In this document: positions 25,854-35,473 of the stretch, piece after piece | Position numbering within the stretch: the stretch's first letter is position 1 | How the letters are laid out: each line of letters starts with the position of its first letter | Assembly (NCBI RefSeq): GCF_030151085.1 | Contig: NZ_JASLER010000084.1 | Span: 71,291 to 135,290, forward strand | DNA: 64,000 nt | Direction: 5' to 3' | Source of the DNA: Bacteroides sp. | GTDB taxonomy: Bacteria > Bacteroidota > Bacteroidia > Bacteroidales > Bacteroidaceae | Translations under genes and position numbers: made by a program | The notes under the pieces: generated by a model | The model's input: only the letters and a program-made list of their open reading frames with translations | What the model was told of the DNA's origin: nothing | The model's database searches: none

Positions 25854-27089
25854 TCATTTCATTGCACATTTTTGTATTATCTTGTAGAGCTCGTCATTCT
25901 TCTTATAGTGAGACGAACTGAACATCTGCCATTTCTTAATAATTTCCTCCTGCTCGTCGTGGCGGACATCGGGTTTAGGGTTCTCATTACATATGTATAT
26001 GCCCCAATTATTTATTGGAGAGCATTCGATATTCTTATATGTCCAGCTACTCCACATGATATTCTCTTCTGTAAGAGAAGTCATCCATGTTTCCCAAAGG
26101 TCGTAATGAATCCAGAGGTTGTATTCGCCTGCGTAAACAGGTACATTCCATTCGTCACGAAACTTCTTCAGATATGCCAGTTGTCCCGTCATAAATTCCT
26201 TTTGTACTTCTTTATTGTCACGATTATCCGCTCCATAAGGATGTGTCTGGTAAACGACATTTGTCCAACCTTTGTCGGCAGGATTGCATAGAAATTCAAA
26301 GTTATAAAAGGCTCCCATCAAGATAATATGATCTGGATCAATGGCTCTCACTGCTTTATATAGTCTATCGTACATGTCTATGATAGAAAGATTACTCTCT
26401 TTGGATGCTACGGGCTCATTGAGAAGATCGTAACCAAGTACAGCAGGCTCTTCTTTATAGCGCTTGGCAATTGTTTTCCAAATAGTCTCTGTCCATTGCT
26501 GATAGGTAGGATTGGTCCATAACAGGTTAGAACCGGATTGTCCGCCGGTGAGGTAACCGTCGGAGTGTCCGCCTGGTGCACCGTGTAGGTCGATGATAAC
26601 ATACATTCCACGCTTTTTGGATTCTTCGATTACCCAATCAAGTTGGTCGAAACCATAAGTCTTGATCTCTCCCCGTGGGTTCATCACCTCCTGCCAGTAG
26701 AAAGGCACACGCACGAAGTTTAGTCCTAATGATTGGATAACATCCAAATCGGATGCTTGAATATATATTTTTTGATATATATCCAACATTTCATCGGTTA
26801 CCTGTTCGCCGAAGCGTTCCATCATGATCTGGCGTGAGGTGTAGTCATCCAATGTTTCTTCGGTACTTGTATAATCAAATCCGATAGGATCCATCCATCC
26901 TTCACGTAACAGCCAACCACCAAGATTGATTCCTTTCAGTAAGACAGTATCCCCTTTACCATGATTGTTCCGGATGAGTTTCCCATCTGTTTTCAGAAAA
27001 TCCTTATCCGACCAAGTAGAGAGGGATTTTTCACTTGAACAAGCAGTGAGGAATATTAAACTTAAGATGAATAAAATACAGTTCTTCAT
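25854..27089 (-). CDS. Glycoside hydrolase family 5 lipoprotein, GH5_9/GH5_23-like, PUL 2
   Basis: A 411-residue lipoprotein (lipobox FLTAC, Cys17). The (beta/alpha)8 fold is marked by KGINLGGWL, DLHGAPGGHSDGY, the acid/base Glu225 in LLNEPV and the nucleophile Glu322 in YAGEYNLW. The KGxNLGGWL and DLHGAPG motifs are those of exo-beta-glucanases of subfamily GH5_9 and the related rutinosidases (GH5_23) rather than typical cellulases. Position beside two rhamnosidases makes a diglycosidase or beta-1,3/1,6-glucosidase role plausible, but that is inference. The start overlaps the GH106 stop by 4 bp (ATGA). Confidence 0.88.
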   Translation of the reverse strand: MKNCILFILSLIFLTACSSEKSLSTWSDKDFLKTDGKLIRNNHGKGDTVLLKGINLGGWLLREGWMDPIGFDYTSTEETLDDYTSRQIMMERFGEQVTDEMLDIYQKIYIQASDLDVIQSLGLNFVRVPFYWQEVMNPRGEIKTYGFDQLDWVIEESKKRGMYVIIDLHGAPGGHSDGYLTGGQSGSNLLWTNPTYQQWTETIWKTIAKRYKEEPAVLGYDLLNEPVASKESNLSIIDMYDRLYKAVRAIDPDHIILMGAFYNFEFLCNPADKGWTNVVYQTHPYGADNRDNKEVQKEFMTGQLAYLKKFRDEWNVPVYAGEYNLWIHYDLWETWMTSLTEENIMWSSWTYKNIECSPINNWGIYICNENPKPDVRHDEQEEIIKKWQMFSSSHYKKNDELYKIIQKCAMK

Positions 27090-30000
27090 GATTCACTAAT
27101 TTTTATGTTTTCTATTTTTCCCACTTTTAATACTACCGGTCCTAGCAGGCCTGATTCTACGAGTGGCGATGTTTTATCATAATGCTTCCAAGTGGTAAAT
27201 GCTATTCTGCCACTTAGAGGTTTGGGTTTGCCTTGTACATACCAGTCGGGTAGCTTTTCAATACCACCATTGTATAAAGTTGAGAATTTATCCGAAACAG
27301 GCTGGTAATTGTAGGTGTTTTCTTTAGGCAAGTGTTCATCGCCAATCAGGCGGTTAACCCATAAGTTGGTAACACGAACTTCGATTTCATTATCTCCTTT
27401 ATGCAACAGATGTTGTATATCAGTGGTATAAGGCGGTGCCCAGCAGGTGTCGGCAATACTACCATTCACCCGTACTTCGGCAATCACTTCCACCCTGCCC
27501 AAATCCAAACGAAGGCGGAGATTATCTTGCAAGTATAAATCGTCCAAAGATAGCGAATAGAGATAGGTCATCGTGCCTGAAAAGTGGCGTACACCAAAGT
27601 CCTTTTCCAAGTGCAATGAATGTAAATTCGTTAGGGTAATCTCTTCAGGAGCTCCCATATTCTTAGGGAACCGGACTGTCCAAGTTCCTTTTAAAGGTAT
27701 GGAAGCAGGAAGATTATCGATATATTTTTGTAGGTTTGTGTGTGTTGAAGTTAGTTCGTAAACACCCGCTTCCCATGCTATAAACCGGTAATCGGGTAAC
27801 CATGAAATCGTTGTTTCGTTCTGTAGAGATGGTTCAGGTATCCCTTTTTGATGATTATCAGTAATATCTGATTGGCTTATAGCAAATGGATGAATGCATA
27901 GGTTGCATAGTTCACCTTCATAAGCGTCAGCTTTGCCCAGATGATCTGAAATGTTCGTTTCTATGTGCACAGTGCTGTTTGAGGGTGTTCCTGCTGAAAT
28001 ATATTGGCTGTTTATCCATAGGTGTGGTGTATTATCTTTGTACACAAGGGCCAAGTGTGTCCACCCCGATAATGGCATAACTTGTCTGTAGACCGCTTTG
28101 TTGAGTGCAGTCCGTTCGTATACGACAACTCCGTTTCGACCAACGGATAATCCGACGATACTATGTCCTTTCCCGTATCGTCTCTCACCGTTCGATGGAT
28201 AGATGGCGAAACATCTGGTACTTATACTGCCAAACTCTTGCTCTTCCGTCAAAGCGATGTCTGCCTCGGGTTTAATCCAACAGGTTATACTGAAATTTGT
28301 TGAGATGGGAGTTTCCGCCAATGACGTTTCGGGTGTTGGATACAGAGATATGCCATTGTACTTTATGTCGGTCCACGTTTGATGCTTGTACTTTTCCCTG
28401 AAAACGATGAACATGGATTCGGCAGGAGCAAGATTGAGTGATATGCTTATACCTTCATTGTCGATTCTATAAACCGGGCAGTGTTGTATTTCACTGGTAT
28501 ATGGATTCCAAAGTTCAGGAATATAACCTTTTATGCGGAAATGTGCCGTTCCTTTTTCATACGTTCGTTTGCGATTTGCAACAAAGTAGATGTCTGTTTC
28601 CTCTTGTTGGTAATGAACTGCATGAATAGCTGTATTTGCGTTTGTGGAATGGTAGCTGAAATCCGGCGACAGGCTCAGTTGGGTAAGCACGTTTTGTAAA
28701 TCTTCAGTTTGATACACATTTGAATGTTGCCAGACTAGGTTTACCAATGTCTTGAATTCGTTTTCGTTATCTCCATCAAGCAGTCCAAGTGTATGTTGTG
28801 GCTTCTGACCTATGAGCGCCATGCCGTCTTCTACTAACCGGGTTATCGTTCGCAGAGTCTCAAGCGACATTGCTTCCGACTGGAGTAAAACCAAAAGTTT
28901 GTATCCTTCAAAGCGTGTAGCAGGAAGAACTATCTTTTTATTCCTGATATGCGCTTTCTTGAGTATTTCGGTATTAATGATATCGTAGTCATATCCTGCA
29001 GGAGGGGCCAATGGAGTCTGTTCCGGCTCAATGGTAGTACCAAAAGTGTTGTCACCGCTATGATAAAGAATATCGCCATAGAAAGTGGAACACTGGAATA
29101 TATGTTGGCAGCGGTTCAAATAATCAATCCATACTTTCCCGGGTTTCCACCATGTGTTGGTGCGGTCAAAGTGCAATCCCCAAGGACCCATTGTCATTCC
29201 GGGTGCAGCAGTTGGATGTGGTTGGTGGGCGTAGCGATGGAAATAAATTCTACTAAGTCCCTTGGTAAACATAAAATCCCCTAATGACTTTAAAGCGTAT
29301 GGGTATAGTAGCCATTTGTCAGAATCGGGCTCAGATGTAAAGGCTTCGGCACCTACCACATTTCCTCCGAGAGTATGTGCTACGGATGCCACTTGCTTAA
29401 CGGTACGGTTGAGTAGGAAATTGGGCCAAAGTACTGTTTGACCGCACCAGAATTCTCCCATATTAATATCGAGCCGTTGGGCTACTTGAAGTTCTTCCAT
29501 CATGCTGCCGCCATAAGGCTCGGTATAGGTGATGATTCCTTTCTCCTTACAGCGCTTTTGAAAGTGAGAGTAATAACGGTCCGCAAACATGTCTGCCTGA
29601 GTACGACGGAAGTCGAATAGGAAGCGTTGTGTGCTTTCTTTGCTTTCTATGGTTTTATTTGCTAATGCAGGCAAGAATGACCACAGAGAATATCCACGCT
29701 TTTGCTCGAAATAATCTGGCATATCACGTGTCCAATCTTGATCACCCATTTCATAACTATCAATGAGTAAGCCAACTTTGGAATGCTTAGCTATTTTCTG
29801 CATTGTTGGCATTAGTTTCTTGAACATACAATCCAGGTGATAATCTAATGCTTCGGTGCTGAATTTGTCACAATCCAATCCGGTCGCTTTAGTGGGAGCT
29901 GAATGATTCTTTTGATCTTTGGCTGTCTGGCCAAAACGTAGAATTAACCACTCACCGGTAGGAGCATTCCATTTCAGAATGCCATCCTTTTTGAGTTGAT

Positions 30001-30598
30001 TCGTGAGGTCTATGACGGATGATCTCGATACAACCCCAGTATTTGCAGGAATTGCCAAGCAGTAGGTATCTATGTAATAATTGAATAGATGTTCAGGAAT
30101 AGATAATTGCAGGCTAATCTCTCTGCCTCCTGTTAGTTTTGTCTCACTCCATGTAATCTTTTGCATGGCTTTATCCGGAGTAATCCACGGACCACCGCTG
30201 GATGACCAGCCAGGGCAGTTATGCATTGCGAACTCCAGACCTAATCTCTCTGATTCCTTGAGTGTATGCAGAATGAGGTCTATCCATTCGTTACTAAGTG
30301 ATTCTACCGAACCGACTGGTATGCCGCTTCCTGCTTCAAAAAGTTGATAACCTGCAATGCCGTTTGCTTTCATGGCTTCAAGGTCGCGGGTTATTCCTTC
30401 TTTGGTTATATTGCCATTCATCCAGTGCCACCAGGTATATACTCCCGATGAGAAAGGTGGATTTAGGAAGGTAGATTCCGAAAGTGTAGTGGAGGAGGCA
30501 GATGATAGGTTTCTACAAGTTTCTATTGCAAAGGCGGGACTAACCAGACTCACTATGCCTGCGGATGATATAATCTTTAGAAAGGTACGTCGTTCCAT
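27086..30598 (-). CDS. GH106-like alpha-L-rhamnosidase with internal LamG-type domain and Tat-like signal, PUL 2
   Basis: A 1170-residue enzyme, most like GH106 alpha-L-rhamnosidases: PPFSSGVYTWWHWMNGNI, KANGIAGYQLFEAGSGI and MHNCPGWSSSGGPWI are family signatures in the (beta/alpha)8 barrel. A LamG/concanavalin-type module is inserted at about residues 760-920 (FSITCWIKPEA ... GWTHLALVYKDNTPHLWI), followed by a GH2-like sugar-binding domain (DLGRVEVIAEVRVNG) near the C-terminus. The N-terminus ERRTFLKIISSAGIV resembles a twin-arginine signal, unlike the Sec or lipoprotein signals of its neighbours. It lies 53 bp after susD and overlaps GH5 by 4 bp. Confidence 0.87.
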   Translation of the reverse strand: MERRTFLKIISSAGIVSLVSPAFAIETCRNLSSASSTTLSESTFLNPPFSSGVYTWWHWMNGNITKEGITRDLEAMKANGIAGYQLFEAGSGIPVGSVESLSNEWIDLILHTLKESERLGLEFAMHNCPGWSSSGGPWITPDKAMQKITWSETKLTGGREISLQLSIPEHLFNYYIDTYCLAIPANTGVVSRSSVIDLTNQLKKDGILKWNAPTGEWLILRFGQTAKDQKNHSAPTKATGLDCDKFSTEALDYHLDCMFKKLMPTMQKIAKHSKVGLLIDSYEMGDQDWTRDMPDYFEQKRGYSLWSFLPALANKTIESKESTQRFLFDFRRTQADMFADRYYSHFQKRCKEKGIITYTEPYGGSMMEELQVAQRLDINMGEFWCGQTVLWPNFLLNRTVKQVASVAHTLGGNVVGAEAFTSEPDSDKWLLYPYALKSLGDFMFTKGLSRIYFHRYAHQPHPTAAPGMTMGPWGLHFDRTNTWWKPGKVWIDYLNRCQHIFQCSTFYGDILYHSGDNTFGTTIEPEQTPLAPPAGYDYDIINTEILKKAHIRNKKIVLPATRFEGYKLLVLLQSEAMSLETLRTITRLVEDGMALIGQKPQHTLGLLDGDNENEFKTLVNLVWQHSNVYQTEDLQNVLTQLSLSPDFSYHSTNANTAIHAVHYQQEETDIYFVANRKRTYEKGTAHFRIKGYIPELWNPYTSEIQHCPVYRIDNEGISISLNLAPAESMFIVFREKYKHQTWTDIKYNGISLYPTPETSLAETPISTNFSITCWIKPEADIALTEEQEFGSISTRCFAIYPSNGERRYGKGHSIVGLSVGRNGVVVYERTALNKAVYRQVMPLSGWTHLALVYKDNTPHLWINSQYISAGTPSNSTVHIETNISDHLGKADAYEGELCNLCIHPFAISQSDITDNHQKGIPEPSLQNETTISWLPDYRFIAWEAGVYELTSTHTNLQKYIDNLPASIPLKGTWTVRFPKNMGAPEEITLTNLHSLHLEKDFGVRHFSGTMTYLYSLSLDDLYLQDNLRLRLDLGRVEVIAEVRVNGSIADTCWAPPYTTDIQHLLHKGDNEIEVRVTNLWVNRLIGDEHLPKENTYNYQPVSDKFSTLYNGGIEKLPDWYVQGKPKPLSGRIAFTTWKHYDKTSPLVESGLLGPVVLKVGKIENIKISES

Positions 30599-30651
30599 GG
30601 ATAAAAGATATTAAAATGTGGGATATGAGTACATATCCCACATTTGACTAA

Positions 30652-32166
30652 TTAGTAACCTGGGTTCTGTTTCATAATGTCCGGATTCAGACGAATCTCA
30701 CGCTGCGGTATGGGAAATAACAAGCGATCTTTAGTCACTGTAAAGGCCTCCTTGGCCGGGAAAACATTTTTAGGGTAGTAGTACTTTGTAGGGTCTGCCT
30801 TGAACCTTTTACCAAATTCAGTCATAACCTCTATGGCTTTACCTGTACGTACTAAGTCCGGCCAACGTTTATTCTCAAATGCCAGCTCCACACGACGTTC
30901 TTTCTGAATGAGTTCTCTCAGTTCAGCTTGATCAGTAGTAGTAATAGGTGACAAACCTGTGCGTGAATGAGCATGTACCTGGTTGAGGTAACCCAGTGCT
31001 TCAGGATTATTTTGTTCGTTGAGTGCCTCGGCAAGGAAAAGCAATACTTCGGCATAACGATATACCGGCCAGTTATCATTACAGTAACCTGCCTGTACGG
31101 CACCGTGCACATACTTTTTGACATAAGGGAAGTCAATATAGTTGTGAGCAGGATCTCCGGTAAAAAAACCGATGGATGCTTCCTTGCGCTTGTCACCTAT
31201 TTCGTAAGCGGCAATCATTTCTGGAGTAGGTATGTTCCAACCTGCGTAGTTATTTGTATTGCCATCCGGGAAGCCCTCTACCAGTCCGGGGTTAGAGAGT
31301 ATTGGCAGGAAATTGTAAGCAAAATCACTCTGTTGACCGGCTGCTTGGTCGTCCCAATATTGAATCTCGAAGATAGATTCTTCATTGTTTTTATTGTTTG
31401 GATCATAAATAGCAGCGTAGTTGTTTACCAAGCTATACCCAGTCACTTTCTTGAGTGCGGTCTCGGCATCAGACCATCTTTTCAACACGATATATACATT
31501 ACCCAACAAAGTGTTTGCAGATCCTTGTGAAGCATAGCCTTTTTGTTGTTCGGCTGCGGGTGGTAGTATGTTGGCTGCTTCGGTGGCATCGGCAATAACC
31601 TGTGCATAAACTTCGTCTGCAGAATTACGAGGGACCATAGTCTGCCCGTAAGACGTAGGGGCAACAGTAATCAACGGAACTCCGCCAAAATATTGTACAA
31701 GGTCGAAATAGCCGAGTGCACGAAGGAAGAGAGCTTGTCCTTTATAATTCTTATAGGCACTTTCGCTGATATTGGCATCCTCAATATATTGGATAACCTG
31801 ATTAGCTCGCTGAATCATGTAATACGTATTGTTGTACTTATTACTAACAGCGCCTCCATTAGCATCATCGGTGAAAAGAGCTATATATTCTCTATCTGCA
31901 TATCCACGATTTTCCAGATTATATAGATAAGTTGTGTTGTCAGAACGCATCTCCCCCATCATCCATGAACCATAATTGGCGGCACCGGCTCCATAAATGG
32001 TACGTAACATTTGATAGATACCTATGTTTGCTTGCGCAAAGTCGGCTTCTGTTTTATAGAAGTTTTCTTTGGGTACGCTGGTTTCTGGTAGTTGCGTAAG
32101 GAAATCGCTACACGAACTGATTGTAAAACCAGTAAGAAGTGCGAGTAATATTGTTTTTGTTTTCAT
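30652..32166 (-). CDS. SusD-like glycan-binding lipoprotein, PUL 2
   Basis: A 504-residue surface lipoprotein (lipobox TISSC, Cys19, followed by SDFLTQLPETSV). The RagB/SusD landmarks are present: KGQALFLRALGYFDLVQYFG, the C-terminal KERRVELAFENKRWPDLVR and the terminal block LFPIPQREIRLNPDIMKQNPGY. It partners the SusC encoded 21 bp upstream and would bind the PUL 2 glycan at the cell surface. Confidence 0.95.
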   Translation of the reverse strand: MKTKTILLALLTGFTISSCSDFLTQLPETSVPKENFYKTEADFAQANIGIYQMLRTIYGAGAANYGSWMMGEMRSDNTTYLYNLENRGYADREYIALFTDDANGGAVSNKYNNTYYMIQRANQVIQYIEDANISESAYKNYKGQALFLRALGYFDLVQYFGGVPLITVAPTSYGQTMVPRNSADEVYAQVIADATEAANILPPAAEQQKGYASQGSANTLLGNVYIVLKRWSDAETALKKVTGYSLVNNYAAIYDPNNKNNEESIFEIQYWDDQAAGQQSDFAYNFLPILSNPGLVEGFPDGNTNNYAGWNIPTPEMIAAYEIGDKRKEASIGFFTGDPAHNYIDFPYVKKYVHGAVQAGYCNDNWPVYRYAEVLLFLAEALNEQNNPEALGYLNQVHAHSRTGLSPITTTDQAELRELIQKERRVELAFENKRWPDLVRTGKAIEVMTEFGKRFKADPTKYYYPKNVFPAKEAFTVTKDRLLFPIPQREIRLNPDIMKQNPGY

Positions 32167-32187
32167 ATCACTTGAAGTATTATTTGA

Positions 32188-35100
32188 TTAGAAGTTTAAG
32201 TTTATACCCAAGGTAAAGGTTCTTGGAACGGGATATCTTGTGTGGTCGATACCTGCCGATACGCCACCTGATGCCGATGCTTCGGGGTTATTGCCCGGAT
32301 AACCTGTAATAACCAAAGCTTGCTGTATGCTGCCGTAGACACGCATGTTCTTAATAGCAGCAGACTTTTTCAATGGCACGGTATAGCCCAATGTTATATT
32401 TTTAATTGTGAGGTAACTCGCATCATATACAAAGTTGGTGCTGAACCAGTCTCTTTCCTGGCCGGTTGTACCCGAAATCACCTTGCCGTGTTTTCCACTG
32501 CCCGGATTGTCTTCTGAACGCCAGCGATCGTTCACTTCTCTTAATACGTTGAACGAACCGTCGAGGTTAGTAACAAACCGTTCCATGTTATTGTACATTT
32601 TATGACCGAAGGCTCCTGACATCACAATGGAAAGATCAAAGTTGCGATAGCTGAAAGTATTTGTCATACCCAAAGTTGCAACCGGTGATGTGCGTCCGAT
32701 GGGGCGTTTGTCTCGCTCATCGTTGGTGATATCCTTGCTTCCATCCATATCTTTGTATTTGATAGTACCCACTTGTGCACCGATATACTTGGGTGAGTTG
32801 TCAAAGTCTTCTTGGTTCCAGTATACACCGTCTTGAATCAGTCCCCAGAGTTGCCCGATACGTTGCCCTACTTCATTGATGGTATTATCGCCATAAAGGG
32901 TGGCATTTGCAGTACCTAGTGCCAGCACTTTATTATCATTGAAAGCGATATTGAAATCGGTATTCCACTTGAAAGTTCCAATAAAGTTTTGTGTGCTTAC
33001 CATGAATTCATGTCCCCAAAATGCGAGTTTGCCAATATTGGTGTTGAAGTTGGTGAATCCCGATGATATGGGTAATTCTACGTTGTAGAGTAAGTCTTCT
33101 GTTGTCTTGTGATAGTAATCGTAGCTGAAGTTAATACGACCGTTAAGGAAACCGAAGTCTACGCCTAAGTCCCATTCCTTGGTGTTTTCCCAACCTAACA
33201 TTGCGTTATTGAAACCTCCCAGGCTTTTGCCGCTCAGGTACTGGTTGTTGATGACGGCGTTAGTGTTGACCATGGATGCATATTGGGTGTAATTACCTAC
33301 ATTATTATTACCTACCACACCGTAGCTGGCTCTCAGTTTCATGTAAGAAATAGGCTTAATGGCTTTCATGAACTTTTCTTCTGAGACAATCCATCCTATT
33401 GAGGCAGAAGGGAATCCTCCCCAACGGTTGTCTACACCGAATTTAGAGGAACCATCTGTACGATAAGATAATGAAAGCAAATACTTATGCTTGTAGTTAT
33501 AGTTCAGACGAGCCACGAATGAAAGCAATGTCCACGATTGAATGTCAGTGGAACCTGTAATGGTCTTGGCGGCGTTAAGAGTTTGGATGGTGTTGTCCGC
33601 ATAATCTTTTCCGTACATTACACCAGTCTCTGTGTGTGCCTTTTGTGCAGTCCAACCTGCCAATGCATCGAAGTTGTGGTCTTCGAATAAGTTGAAAGAA
33701 TAATTAGCAGTGTTTTCCCATAGCCATGAGTATGTATAGTTGTTGCTATGACTACCAGAGATACGTGAAGCATCCGTTTCACTACCCGGATTGAATATAC
33801 CACCGGCGGTTGAAGGAGTAAATGCGTCTCCCACCGAACTCAATATCTCGCCGTTGAGGCTGGTCTTCAGGAATAAACCTTTGATTGGCTCATACTCCAG
33901 AAAAGCATTGGCAGTAGCATTGATGTTCTTTCCCGTATTTTTAACGATTTGTACTTGATTGTACCAGTTCGGTCCGGCGGAAGCGCCATAACTATGACCG
34001 GACCAATCATCGGCATTGATAGGTATTGTGCCGTCTTCGTTCTTCCATGGCGCAAGCGGTGAAGTGAGCAATGCACCTTGGATGACACTAGGGGAGTCAT
34101 ACCACGTACCGTCACTGTTGGGCGTATTATTGGTCGTTAATGAACCGGCAAAGTTGAAGCCTATCTTTACTTTATTATTGAACTTATAATCAGAGTTGAT
34201 GCGCAATGAAAGGCGGTCGTAATCTGAATTGAGCAATACACCTTCTTGTTTCATGTAACCGGCAATAGCCGAAGTACTGAACTTTTCAGTAGAAGTAGTG
34301 TAGTTGATGGAGTAGTTCTGCATTAAGGCCGACCGCGTGATAACGTCCATCCAGTCTGTTCCTTTACCATATTGTTCAGGGTTCTTAAACATATCAGGTA
34401 CATCCCAACCGTTCTCTTCGGCAATTTCTTTCTTGAATTGTGCGAACTCACGGGCATTCATCATGTCCGGTTTAAGTTCACTGGGAATTTGCTGTACACC
34501 CATGTAAGCGGAGACGCTGAGTGAGGAAGAACCGGTTTTTGCACGTTTGGTTGTAATCAGTACTACACCATTGGCGGCACGCGAACCATAGAGTGAAGAA
34601 GCGGAAGCATCTTTCAGAATGGAAATAGTTTCAATTTCATCGGGATTGATGTTAGCAAGATCAGAATTGATAGGAAAGCCATCAACGACAATCAGCGGAT
34701 CACTTCCTGCCGAGATAGATGCTTGACCACGTACGCGAATTTGCATACCTTGTCCGGGGATACCGGTGATTTGGTTGATTTGTACACCTGCCAATTTGCC
34801 TTGTAGCTTTTGAGACAATTGTGCTACAGGCATGTCTGCCAATTCAGTGGCTTTTACTGATTGAACAGATCCGGTAATCAATCTTTTTGACTGCTTACCG
34901 TAGCTCACAACTACTACTTCGTCCAACAGTTCGGCATCTTCCGCAAGTATAATGCGCCCAAGATCAGCCTTTGTCACATTGATTTCCTGAACTTTCATGC
35001 CCAAATACGAGATGATGATAACACTTGGCGCATTGCCTTGCATTGCTAACACAAAGTTACCATCAATGTCAGTAACTACCCCATTAGTAGTTCCTTTTTG

Positions 35101-35253
35101 TAAGACGCTCGCTCCGATAACGGAGTTGTTTTCCTTGTCTACAACAATACCCTTAACGCTTTTGGGAGTTTGGGCGTTAACAGTAGCCACTCCAAATAAA
35201 AACATTAATAGCATTAAAGTTGTGCGGAAAACATTTCTTGTTAAATGTTCCAT
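32188..35253 (-). CDS. SusC-like TonB-dependent transporter, PUL 2
   Basis: A 1021-residue outer-membrane importer, first gene of the PUL 2 enzyme operon. Signal peptide ends at about VNAQ; then a CNA-B-like domain (VKGIVVDKENNSVIGASVL), TonB box region (LLDEVVVVSYG), plug (DPLIVVDGFPIN, LKDASASSLYGSRAANGVV) and barrel ending TLGINLNF. Its promoter is one of the clearest in the window (TTTG at -33, 20 nt, TACTTTTG). The regulator gene lies 220 bp upstream on the same strand. Confidence 0.95.
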   Translation of the reverse strand: MEHLTRNVFRTTLMLLMFLFGVATVNAQTPKSVKGIVVDKENNSVIGASVLQKGTTNGVVTDIDGNFVLAMQGNAPSVIIISYLGMKVQEINVTKADLGRIILAEDAELLDEVVVVSYGKQSKRLITGSVQSVKATELADMPVAQLSQKLQGKLAGVQINQITGIPGQGMQIRVRGQASISAGSDPLIVVDGFPINSDLANINPDEIETISILKDASASSLYGSRAANGVVLITTKRAKTGSSSLSVSAYMGVQQIPSELKPDMMNAREFAQFKKEIAEENGWDVPDMFKNPEQYGKGTDWMDVITRSALMQNYSINYTTSTEKFSTSAIAGYMKQEGVLLNSDYDRLSLRINSDYKFNNKVKIGFNFAGSLTTNNTPNSDGTWYDSPSVIQGALLTSPLAPWKNEDGTIPINADDWSGHSYGASAGPNWYNQVQIVKNTGKNINATANAFLEYEPIKGLFLKTSLNGEILSSVGDAFTPSTAGGIFNPGSETDASRISGSHSNNYTYSWLWENTANYSFNLFEDHNFDALAGWTAQKAHTETGVMYGKDYADNTIQTLNAAKTITGSTDIQSWTLLSFVARLNYNYKHKYLLSLSYRTDGSSKFGVDNRWGGFPSASIGWIVSEEKFMKAIKPISYMKLRASYGVVGNNNVGNYTQYASMVNTNAVINNQYLSGKSLGGFNNAMLGWENTKEWDLGVDFGFLNGRINFSYDYYHKTTEDLLYNVELPISSGFTNFNTNIGKLAFWGHEFMVSTQNFIGTFKWNTDFNIAFNDNKVLALGTANATLYGDNTINEVGQRIGQLWGLIQDGVYWNQEDFDNSPKYIGAQVGTIKYKDMDGSKDITNDERDKRPIGRTSPVATLGMTNTFSYRNFDLSIVMSGAFGHKMYNNMERFVTNLDGSFNVLREVNDRWRSEDNPGSGKHGKVISGTTGQERDWFSTNFVYDASYLTIKNITLGYTVPLKKSAAIKNMRVYGSIQQALVITGYPGNNPEASASGGVSAGIDHTRYPVPRTFTLGINLNF

Positions 35254-35299
35254 GTAATAAATCTAAAGTTAATTGGTTAATAGATATTTTTCCTTGAGG

Positions 35300-35331
35300 C
35301 AAAAGTAGGGGAGGCAAACATGAACTACAAA
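35300..35331 (-). promoter_or_regulatory. Promoter of the PUL 2 susC operon
   Basis: Minus strand: TTTG (complement of 35328-35331), 20-nt spacer, TACTTTTG (complement of 35300-35307). Both Bacteroides elements match at standard spacing. The 5' leader is about 40 nt. The rest of the 35254-35473 gap shows no gene; an AT-rich stretch around 35340-35375 could hold the regulator's site. Confidence 0.75.
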
Positions 35332-35473
35332 AAAAGTACAGCAAGTATACAATAATATTATATACATCTGCTGAATATCAGTGATGTATGGCGTGTTAAT
35401 GTTGCAGGTTGAGTACAGTAATAAATAGCGAAAAACTTAATTAAGGGACTCTTTTGGAGTTGCTTTTGAGAGC

